From Paracoccaceae bacterium (GTDB lineage Bacteria; Pseudomonadota; Alphaproteobacteria; Rhodobacterales; Rhodobacteraceae): a DNA stretch of 22,667 nucleotides. The first letter of the stretch is position 1. Every line of letters begins with the position of its first letter. Positions 16,321 to 22,667 of this stretch are shown in pieces. The stretch spans positions 1 through 22,667 of the forward strand of contig DOOI01000031.1 of the NCBI GenBank assembly GCA_003512825.1, given 5' to 3'. Both the position numbers and the translations under genes were made by a program. Under the pieces are notes generated by a model. It saw only the letters and a list, made by a program, of their open reading frames with translations, was not told where the DNA came from and did not search any database.

Positions 16321-17754
16321 GTGTCTTCGACACCAGAAAGCCCGCCCTCCCTCTATGTCTCCCGAGAGCCGATCTTCCCCCGCCGCGTGTCGGGAAAGTT
16401 CCGTAATCTCAAGTGGATAATCATGATCTTCACGTTGGGGATCTACTATGTCACCCCGTGGATCCGCTGGGATCGGGGGCCGTCGATGCCCGATCAGGCG
16501 GTGTTGATCGACATGGCAAATCGGCGCTTCTTCTTTTTCTGGATCGAGATTTGGCCCCATGAATTTTATTTCATCGCGGGCCTTCTGGTGATGGCGGGGC
16601 TTGGCCTCTTCCTCTTCACCTCCGCCGCAGGCCGCGTCTGGTGCGGCTACGCCTGCCCCCAAACCGTGTGGACCGACCTTTTTATCCTTGTAGAACGGTG
16701 GGTTGAGGGGGATCGCAATGCGCGTTTACGCCTGCATCACCAGAAGAAATGGGACCTTCGCAAGGCTCGGTTGCGGCTCACAAAATGGGTTGCGTGGTTC
16801 CTGATTGGTCTCGCGACAGGCGGGGCTTGGGTGTTCTATTTCACCGATGCGCCCGCCCTGTTCCACAACCTCATCACCGGTCAGGCGCATCCCGTGGCCT
16901 ATACGACGATGCTGGTGTTGACCCTGACCACCTTCTTCTTTGGCGGCTTTGCCCGCGAACAGATCTGCATTTACGCTTGCCCCTGGCCGCGGATTCAGGC
17001 GGCGATGATGGACGAAGATACCCTCACCGTCGCCTATCGCGAATGGCGCGGCGAGCCACGTGGCAAGTTGAAAAAGGGCGAGATTGCCGAAGGTCAGGGC
17101 GATTGCATCGACTGTATGGCTTGCGTCAACGTCTGCCCCGTGGGGATCGACATCCGCAATGGTCAACAGCTTGAATGCATCACCTGCGCGCTGTGCATAG
17201 ATGCCTGCGACGACGTGATGGCGCGCATAGGCAAGCCACGCGGTCTCATAGATTACATGGCGTTAACCGATGAGGTGAACGAACGTGCGGGCATGGCGAT
17301 CAAGCCAATCTGGAAACACATCCTCCGCCCCCGCACCATCCTCTACACCACCCTTTGGTCGCTCGTCGGCATTGCCCTCGTTGTTGCGCTCTTCATTCGC
17401 CAAGACATCGACATGACTGTGGCACCCGTTCGCAACCCAACTTTCGTCTCCCTCTCCGATGGGTCAATCCGCAACACCTATGACGTGCGGATCCGCAACA
17501 AACATGGAGAAGAGCGCAGCTTCCGTGTCATCGCCAATGGCGACCCATCCTTTATCGTTGTTCTTGAAGGAAGTGATAACGCAGAGGTCCGTGTGCCCGC
17601 AGATGAAATGCATATTCAGCGGGTTTACGTGACCGCCCCCAAAGGTGCCGCTCCGGCAGAAAGCGAGCGCACAGATTTGCGTCTCTGGGTCGAAGATGTC
17701 AGCAATGGCGACCGCGTTTACAAAGACACCGTCTTCAATGGGAGAACCAACTGA
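16321..17754 (+). CDS. ccoG: Cytochrome c oxidase cbb3 assembly protein CcoG (FixG/RdxB)
   Basis: I start at the GTG at 16321, which has CCGGAG 7 bases upstream; this gives 477 residues, normal for the family. The frame also runs up to a GTG at 16270 without a ribosome site. The N-terminal half holds the transmembrane helices with Cys motifs RVWCGYACP and CIYACPWP. Two ferredoxin-like 4Fe-4S motifs follow: C262, C265, C268, C272 and C286, C289, C292, C296. A periplasmic beta-sandwich (FixG C-terminal domain) ends the protein. CcoG acts in copper reduction and delivery during maturation of the cbb3 oxidase. It is the first gene of ccoGHIS behind an FnrL box, and its stop overlaps the ccoH start by one base. 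Confidence 0.97.
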   Translation: MSSTPESPPSLYVSREPIFPRRVSGKFRNLKWIIMIFTLGIYYVTPWIRWDRGPSMPDQAVLIDMANRRFFFFWIEIWPHEFYFIAGLLVMAGLGLFLFTSAAGRVWCGYACPQTVWTDLFILVERWVEGDRNARLRLHHQKKWDLRKARLRLTKWVAWFLIGLATGGAWVFYFTDAPALFHNLITGQAHPVAYTTMLVLTLTTFFFGGFAREQICIYACPWPRIQAAMMDEDTLTVAYREWRGEPRGKLKKGEIAEGQGDCIDCMACVNVCPVGIDIRNGQQLECITCALCIDACDDVMARIGKPRGLIDYMALTDEVNERAGMAIKPIWKHILRPRTILYTTLWSLVGIALVVALFIRQDIDMTVAPVRNPTFVSLSDGSIRNTYDVRIRNKHGEERSFRVIANGDPSFIVVLEGSDNAEVRVPADEMHIQRVYVTAPKGAAPAESERTDLRLWVEDVSNGDRVYKDTVFNGRTN

Positions 17755-18209
17755 TGCCCCGCGTTTTAACTGGCAAACACGTGCTCTTTGGCTTTGTTGG
17801 GGCCTTTGGCATCATTATCGGGGTGAATATGATTTTGGCGGTGAACGCCGTCAAAACCTTCCCCGGGCTTGAGGTGAAAAACAGCTACGTCGCCAGTCAA
17901 GAGTTCAACAAGCGCAAAGCCGCGCAAGAAGCCTTGGGTTGGTCGCTTGCTGTCGAAAACTTGAATGGCGAGCTTCGGCTGTCTTTCACAGACACCGCAG
18001 GTCGGCCCGTTGCTCTCAAGGCACTCGATGCCACAATCGGACGGCCAACCACCCAAACCCAAGACGTCGCGCCGGACTGGCGCTTTGACGGCATCGCCTA
18101 TGTTGCCAAGGTCGTTCTTACCCCCGGCAATTGGGATGTGCGCCTGATCGCTACAGCACAAGACGGAACGACTTTCGCACAAACTCGGGAATTATTCATC
18201 AAGGGATAA
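17754..18209 (+). CDS. ccoH: cbb3 oxidase assembly protein CcoH (FixH)
   Basis: The 151-residue protein has one N-terminal transmembrane helix (about 8-31) followed by a periplasmic domain with the FixH pattern, including NSYVASQEFN, LGW and a C-terminal PGNWDVRLIA strand. CcoH binds the cbb3 oxidase subunits and is needed for stable assembly. Its start overlaps the ccoG stop (17752-17756, TGATG), which implies coupled translation. The ccoI gene begins 6 bases after its stop. Confidence 0.95.
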   Translation: MPRVLTGKHVLFGFVGAFGIIIGVNMILAVNAVKTFPGLEVKNSYVASQEFNKRKAAQEALGWSLAVENLNGELRLSFTDTAGRPVALKALDATIGRPTTQTQDVAPDWRFDGIAYVAKVVLTPGNWDVRLIATAQDGTTFAQTRELFIKG

Positions 18210-18215
18210 CCGGAC

Positions 18216-20402
18216 ATGTCCGCCATGATGGGCTCTGCAGCCTCCGCCTGCCCCGCCTGCCTCGCTGCCCCCGCCGCCGAAGATCTCGCGGCACGCGCGC
18301 TTCCAAAAGAGGCCCGCATCGCTCTGTCAGTGCCGGGTGTGCACTGCGGGGCTTGCATCTCGACCTTGGAACAAGCGCTTGCCGCCCATCCCGGTGTGCA
18401 TTCTGCCCGCGTCAACCTCACGCTCAAGCGGGCGCTGATCGAAGCCGATCCGTCGATATCCCCCGAAGATCTGATCCCCGTGGCGGCCTCCGTGGGGTAT
18501 GAGGCCTTTGAGCTGGATGCAGGCACGCTTTCCGCGACCACTCAAGACAAGGCCGGGCGTGACTTGTTGATGCGGCTGGCCGTTGCGGGCTTTGCCTCGA
18601 TGAACGTCATGCTCTTGTCTGTCTCGGTGTGGTCGGGGGCCGAGGGTGCGACGCGCGACATGTTCCACTGGATTTCTGCCGCAATCACCCTGCCCACCAT
18701 TGCGTTCTCGGGTCAGCCATTCTTCGTCAACGCCTTGCGCGCTTGGCGCAGCAAGCGGCTCAACATGGATGTGCCGATTGTGATGGCCATTGTGCTGGCG
18801 CTGGCGACCTCGCTTTGGGAAACGGCACTTTCGGGCCATCACGCCTATTTTGACGCCACCCTGACGCTCACTTTCTTCCTGCTGGCGGGCCGCTACCTTG
18901 ACTATCGCACGCGCGCCATCGCTCGCTCCGCCGCCCAAGAGCTGGCCGCACTCGAAGTGCCCCGCGCCACCCGACTGGAAGAGGGCGTCGAGCGCACTTT
19001 GCCCGTTTCCGAATTGCGGGTGGGCGATCTCGTGCTGGTGCGCCCCGGTGGTCGGATGCCCGTTGACGGCGAAATCGTCCAAGGCACCTCCGAGATTGAC
19101 CGCTCGTTGCTGACGGGCGAAACGCGGCCTATTTTCGCCGCCCCCGGTGTCACGGTAAGCGCAGGCGAAGTAAACCTGACAGGCCCGCTGGTTTTGCGCG
19201 CCGCCGCTGTGGGCCAAGACACATCGCTGCACCGAATGGCCGACCTTGTCGCCATCGCGGAATCCGGCCGCTCTCGCTATACGTCCCTCGCGGATGCCGC
19301 CGCCAAACTCTATGCGCCCGGCGTGCATATTCTGGCGGCTTTGGCCTTTGTCAGATGGTATATCTACGCTCAAGATGCGCGTATCGCGCTGAATATTGCC
19401 GCCGCCGTTCTGATCATCACCTGCCCCTGTGCTCTGGCACTGGCCGTGCCTGCTGTCACCACTGCGGCTTCGGGGCGTCTCTTCAAGCGCGGATTGCTGA
19501 TCAAAGACGCCACCGCCCTCGAGCGCCTTGCCCAAGCCGATACCGTGGTCTTCGACAAGACCGGAACGCTTACTGCGGGCACCCCTGACGTCGGCCCGCT
19601 TGACCACTTGGGCACCCGCGACCTGACGATCGCCCGTGCCTTGGCGGATGCCTCTGCTCACCCGCTGTCACAGGCCCTCCGCACAGCCCTCGACGCGCGC
19701 GGAATCGCACCCGCCACACTGGACGATCTACGCGAAGTCCCCGGCTTTGGCGCCGAGGGCATGTGGCAAGGCCGTCGCGTTCGGCTCGGGCGTGCTCAAT
19801 GGGTCGGAGCCTCGGCCTCTGCTTCCACTGCGGCATGGCTCGCCATTGGGTCTGAGCCTGCGCTGGAGATCACCTTTACCGACCGTCTGCGCCCCGGTGC
19901 CGCCGAAGCCGTGGCTGCCCTGAAAGCCTCCGGTCATGACGTGATCATGATGTCAGGCGACAGCACAGGCGCCGTCGAAGCCCTCGCCCAGCGCCTTGGC
20001 ATAGCGCAATGGATGGCCGAGGCCCTGCCCGGCGACAAAGCCGCCCGCATCACGCAGTTGCAATCCGAAGGTCGCCGCGTGCTTATGGTTGGGGATGGCC
20101 TCAACGACACGGCGGCCCTTGCCTCTGCCCATGTCTCGGTCTCACCGGCTTCCGCGCTTGATGCCGCGCGCGTTGCCTCGGATATCGTTTTGCTTGGCAC
20201 CGATCTCGCGCCACTTGCCGAAGCCATTCGCGTGGGTCGCATGGCCACCAAACGGATCAAGCAAAACTTCCGCATCGCCACACTCTATAACATCATCGCT
20301 GTGCCGCTGGCCGTTGCAGGCCTGTGCTCACCCTTGATCGCGGCCCTTGCCATGTCTACCTCTTCGATCACCGTGTCGCTCAACGCGCTGCGGCTCAAAT
20401 AA
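18216..20402 (+). CDS. ccoI: Copper-translocating P1B-type ATPase CcoI (FixI)
   Basis: The 728-residue protein is a P1B ATPase. A Cys pair CPAC at 12-15 precedes a heavy-metal-associated domain with the metal site C44-G-A-C47. The membrane part includes the ion-site motif C403-P-C405, then the phosphorylation motif DKTGT with D447, an HP locus (ASAHPLSQ) and the hinge GDGLNDTAAL. In ccoGHIS operons it moves copper across the inner membrane for the cbb3 oxidase haem-copper centre, rather than for copper resistance. The ATG at 18216 lies 6 bases after ccoH, preceded by AAGGGATAACCGG within the ccoH end. Confidence 0.97.
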   Translation: MSAMMGSAASACPACLAAPAAEDLAARALPKEARIALSVPGVHCGACISTLEQALAAHPGVHSARVNLTLKRALIEADPSISPEDLIPVAASVGYEAFELDAGTLSATTQDKAGRDLLMRLAVAGFASMNVMLLSVSVWSGAEGATRDMFHWISAAITLPTIAFSGQPFFVNALRAWRSKRLNMDVPIVMAIVLALATSLWETALSGHHAYFDATLTLTFFLLAGRYLDYRTRAIARSAAQELAALEVPRATRLEEGVERTLPVSELRVGDLVLVRPGGRMPVDGEIVQGTSEIDRSLLTGETRPIFAAPGVTVSAGEVNLTGPLVLRAAAVGQDTSLHRMADLVAIAESGRSRYTSLADAAAKLYAPGVHILAALAFVRWYIYAQDARIALNIAAAVLIITCPCALALAVPAVTTAASGRLFKRGLLIKDATALERLAQADTVVFDKTGTLTAGTPDVGPLDHLGTRDLTIARALADASAHPLSQALRTALDARGIAPATLDDLREVPGFGAEGMWQGRRVRLGRAQWVGASASASTAAWLAIGSEPALEITFTDRLRPGAAEAVAALKASGHDVIMMSGDSTGAVEALAQRLGIAQWMAEALPGDKAARITQLQSEGRRVLMVGDGLNDTAALASAHVSVSPASALDAARVASDIVLLGTDLAPLAEAIRVGRMATKRIKQNFRIATLYNIIAVPLAVAGLCSPLIAALAMSTSSITVSLNALRLK

Positions 20403-20411
20403 GGACCCGCC

Positions 20412-20570
20412 ATGAGCATCCTGAGCTATCTTATCCCCATCTCCCTAGTCCTGGGCGGCGCGGGTCTGTTGTTTTTCATCTACACGGTTCGCACCAATCA
20501 ATATGACGACCCCGAGGGCGATGCCCGCCGCATTCTCAACGGCGATTACGACGACCACCCCAAACGCTAA
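20412..20570 (+). CDS. ccoS: cbb3 oxidase maturation protein CcoS (FixS)
   Basis: This 52-residue protein starts at the ATG at 20412, 9 bases after ccoI, with AAGGA as ribosome site. One transmembrane helix (about 5-25) is followed by a cytoplasmic tail containing NQYDDPEGDARRIL, the signature of CcoS/FixS. It is needed for cofactor insertion into the cbb3 oxidase. It closes the ccoGHIS operon, and a terminator lies 26 bases downstream. Confidence 0.95.
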   Translation: MSILSYLIPISLVLGGAGLLFFIYTVRTNQYDDPEGDARRILNGDYDDHPKR

Positions 20571-20596
20571 CACAGCCCCCGCCATGCCAAATGCAA

Positions 20597-20619
20597 AACG
20601 CGCCCTTTCGGGGCGCGTT
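20597..20619 (+). terminator. Rho-independent terminator of ccoGHIS
   Basis: A perfect 9-bp stem (20597-20605 with 20611-20619) closes the loop tttcg and runs into GTTCTT. A-residues on the left arm mean it could also serve the convergent carboxypeptidase gene, whose stop is at 20697. Confidence 0.8.
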
Positions 20620-20655
20620 GTTCTTGCGACACTGGCTAGGAGGCGGCCCTTACAT

Positions 20656-20697
20656 CTTGGGTCTTGGATCTTGGGTCTTGGATCTTCGGGCTTGGGT
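20656..20697. repeat. 14-bp tandem repeat, about three copies
   Basis: CTTGGGTCTTGGAT is present twice exactly (20656-20669 and 20670-20683) and a third time with changes (20684-20697). It lies between the ccoGHIS terminator and the carboxypeptidase stop, with its last base in the stop codon. Each unit is itself two near-copies of a 7-base CTTGGnT motif. Copy number could vary between strains. Confidence 0.8.
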
Positions 20698-22331
20698 CAG
20701 CCCTCTGGCCCCATCATGAAACACGTCACTTTCCGCGCCTGCAAACGGCGGCAGGCAAGATCGGCCATCTCCCGGCTCATGCCAAGGAACGAGGCCTCAT
20801 ATCCGCCTTTACGCTCGACGACCTTTTTCAGACTGCCATCCAGCGTGCCCGACTCTGCCAACGCCGTTTTCATCAAGACCTTCTCCGCTTGATAGCGGTT
20901 CGGGAACTTGCCCACATTGATCCCCCAATGTCGGCCTCCAGATGTCGAAACGCGCGTCACCACCTCTTGTATTGCGGGTTGCGGGGCCGCTGGCATCCGC
21001 ACGGTCACAGCGGGTTTGACTGCTGCCACTTGAACCACATTCGCCTCTTGCGCCACAGGGCGGGCACGCGGTGTCACCGCTGGGCGTTCCGCCAATACCC
21101 GCTCCTCGGCCAGAATTTCTTCGGGCTCTGCCGCTGGTTCTGTCTCTGCGATGACTTCAGCAATCGCCTCAGGCCGGGAAATCGTGGGGGGCGAGATTGC
21201 CGCCAATGCCAACTTGCCCGTTGCCTCTGGCGCAGGTGCCACCACAACCGTCTCAGCCACAGACGCCGAAACCGCCTCTGCCAAGGCCGAGCGAATATCA
21301 TCCTTCATTGCCAGCATCACCGGAGGGGCGGCCTCTTCGCCCGGCCGCACCTTGGGCCGCAGACTGGTTTTCACCGCCGTTTGCAGCCGGATCGTCTTGC
21401 CCTTGGCCTGCGGGGCCGCGCCATTTGACGCCACCACCACAGTGCCCTCGTCTTCCACATCCGCCTGCGCCATTGCAACAGGGGGTTTGGGCTTGTCTGT
21501 CGTGGCCTTGCTTGGTGCTCGCCGGAAACCCAAATCCAGCAATTCCGCCACTTTTGCATTCCGCGACGCCGTCGAACGTCCCCCAAAGACCGTGGCGATC
21601 ACCCGCTCATTGCCCCGCTCCGCCGAAGCAACAAGGTTAAAGCCGGCAGCATTGGTATAGCCCGTTTTGATCCCGTCGGCGCCCTTGTAGGCATCCAACA
21701 GGCGACGGTTGGTGTTTGACACCCGCCCCATGCCCGCATCTGCGGTCCGGCGCGAAAAGATGTTGTAATACTGAGGGAAATCATAAAGCAAATGCCGCCC
21801 CAGCGTGGTCATATCCCGCGCGCTGGACAAATGCCCCTCTTGCGTCAGACCGTTGGCATTTTTGAATGTTGTCTTGGTCATGCCCATGGCACGCGCAGTC
21901 TGGGTCATCCGACGCGCAAAAGCAGCCTCTGATCCAGAAACCGCTTCACCGATCGCTGTCGCCGCATCATTCGCGGATTTCACTGCAGCAGCCCGGATCA
22001 AATACCGCAGCTTGATTTTCTGCCCAGCGCGCAGCCCCAACTTCGACGGAGGCTCCGCCGCCGCATTCGCTGAAATTTTTACTTGGGTATCAAGACTGAT
22101 CTCCCCGCGCTCAATCGCCTGAAACGCGATGTAGAGGGTCATCATCTTGGTCAACGACGCGGGATGCAGCCGGGCGTCCGCGTTGGTTTCATGCAAAACC
22201 TCGCCCGAGCGCGCATCCATCACCAGCGCCGCATAGGGCGCAGCTATGGCGCTGAGTGGAAGCAAAACAAGCATCCACAACATGCCAACAAGATACAGAC
22301 CCATACGGGTCGGTTTCCACCGAGCCTTCAC
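20697..22331 (-). CDS. D-alanyl-D-alanine carboxypeptidase (PBP5/6 family) with C-terminal SPOR domain
   Basis: The 544-residue protein starts with a signal peptide (hydrophobic core about 10-30, ending AIA-A). The serine peptidase S11 domain has its motifs intact: S59-L-T-K62, S119-A-N121 and K222-T-G224. A Pro/Ala/Val-rich low-complexity linker of roughly 175 residues (about 285-460) follows. The C-terminal 75 residues form a SPOR domain (GINVGKFPNRYQAEKVL to VTCFMM), which binds denuded septal peptidoglycan. It trims terminal D-Ala from peptidoglycan side chains in the periplasm, probably near the division site. I take the GTG at 22331, with GAAGG upstream, as start; an ATG at 22304 is an alternative. 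It lacks the usual PBP5 amphipathic C-terminal anchor. Confidence 0.93.
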   Translation of the reverse strand: MKARWKPTRMGLYLVGMLWMLVLLPLSAIAAPYAALVMDARSGEVLHETNADARLHPASLTKMMTLYIAFQAIERGEISLDTQVKISANAAAEPPSKLGLRAGQKIKLRYLIRAAAVKSANDAATAIGEAVSGSEAAFARRMTQTARAMGMTKTTFKNANGLTQEGHLSSARDMTTLGRHLLYDFPQYYNIFSRRTADAGMGRVSNTNRRLLDAYKGADGIKTGYTNAAGFNLVASAERGNERVIATVFGGRSTASRNAKVAELLDLGFRRAPSKATTDKPKPPVAMAQADVEDEGTVVVASNGAAPQAKGKTIRLQTAVKTSLRPKVRPGEEAAPPVMLAMKDDIRSALAEAVSASVAETVVVAPAPEATGKLALAAISPPTISRPEAIAEVIAETEPAAEPEEILAEERVLAERPAVTPRARPVAQEANVVQVAAVKPAVTVRMPAAPQPAIQEVVTRVSTSGGRHWGINVGKFPNRYQAEKVLMKTALAESGTLDGSLKKVVERKGGYEASFLGMSREMADLACRRLQARKVTCFMMGPEG

Positions 22332-22539
22332 TACGACTGCCTTCTCTGCCTCATGCCGCCGGGTTTTCCCGGTCTGGCTTATTATGATTTGCCTTAGGCT
22401 AGCACAGGACGCATTTCGGATAAAGTATGCTTTTTAAATGATTTTTACAGGCATGAGCTGAGTTGTGAACCACATCTAGGGGGCTTAGATTGAGTAGGGG
22501 CAATATCCTGCAATGTGGCGAGATTGTGGCATCCGCTCC

Positions 22540-22667
22540 CTAGTCCAAATCGGCCAAGAGTTTCGGCAAAGCACTCAAATCCATCAACTCGGCAAATTTG
22601 GGTGAATGCGGCGGGTCTGCATGCTCCAAAGCCCACACCGTGCCATGAGGAACATAGACCCCCCATG
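22540..22667 (-). CDS. C-terminal fragment of an unidentified gene (partial)
   Basis: A minus-strand frame enters from the right edge and ends at the TAG at 22540-22542, giving the last 42 residues of a protein. The tail reads WGVYVPHGTVWALEHADPPH and ends with a helical, Leu-rich LMDLSALPKLLADLD. Codon choice is like that of the neighbouring genes, and the protein reading is much more natural than the overlapping frame at 22445-22666. I do not recognise the family from this piece. About 208 bases separate its stop from the carboxypeptidase start on the same strand. Confidence 0.55.
   Translation of the reverse strand, partial: WGVYVPHGTVWALEHADPPHSPKFAELMDLSALPKLLADLD

Noticed and set aside
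18327..19661. 444-residue minus-strand open frame
   Set aside because: It is the shadow of ccoI, which has all P-type ATPase motifs.
22445..22666. 73-residue minus-strand open frame at the right edge
   Set aside because: An alternative frame ending at 22540 reads as a natural protein tail and has neighbour-like codon use, so this frame is probably a shadow.

Overview
The window reads as a chromosomal segment of an alphaproteobacterium of the Rhodobacterales (roseobacter-type). The grounds are GC-rich codon use, a ccoGHIS operon behind an FnrL-type site, a 44-residue aa3 oxidase subunit IV, and roseobacter-like ETF-QO and greA. I see no rRNA or tRNA gene, CRISPR array, insertion sequence or prophage.

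Layout. (1) 1-3320, plus strand: the tail of a probable DUF294-type nucleotidyltransferase, a small membrane protein, a receiver-only response regulator, and a 706-residue protein that joins a membrane-bound degenerate histidine-kinase core to a DEDDh 3'-5' exonuclease. In relatives such genes sit beside acetate-type sodium:solute symporters. (2) 3364-5083: a bidirectional terminator and the gene for ETF:ubiquinone oxidoreductase on the minus strand. (3) 5459-7039, plus strand: greA and an unassigned two-helix membrane protein. (4) 7052-9302, minus strand: a lipoprotein with a possible permuted papain-like His/Cys arrangement, the tiny cytochrome oxidase subunit IV with its terminator, and an N-terminally anchored RTX calcium-binding protein. 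(5) 9453-13201: a class I glutamine amidotransferase on the minus strand, divergent from a plus-strand run of cytochrome P450, glutamine-synthetase-like ligase and [2Fe-2S] ferredoxin. A YhbW-like flavin monooxygenase follows at 13267-14238. (6) 14284-15965, minus strand: an AT-richer two-gene cassette, a HipA-like kinase followed by a DUF3037 protein. (7) 16241-20570, plus strand: an FnrL box followed by ccoG, ccoH, ccoI and ccoS, ending in a terminator. (8) 20656-22331, minus strand: a D-alanyl-D-alanine carboxypeptidase with a SPOR domain, with a 14-bp tandem repeat at its 3' end. (9) 22540-22667: the C-terminal end of an unidentified minus-strand gene.

How the genes work together. The cco operon assembles the cbb3 oxidase for low-oxygen respiration and is probably switched by FnrL. 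The small aa3 subunit IV and ETF-QO belong to aerobic respiration and to electron entry from flavoprotein dehydrogenases. The P450, ligase, ferredoxin and amidotransferase set parallels known routes in which an amine is first gamma-glutamylated, then oxidised, then released, so it is a candidate amine-catabolic module. The pseudokinase-exonuclease with its lone receiver, and the HipA-like/DUF3037 pair, are the least explained parts of the window.
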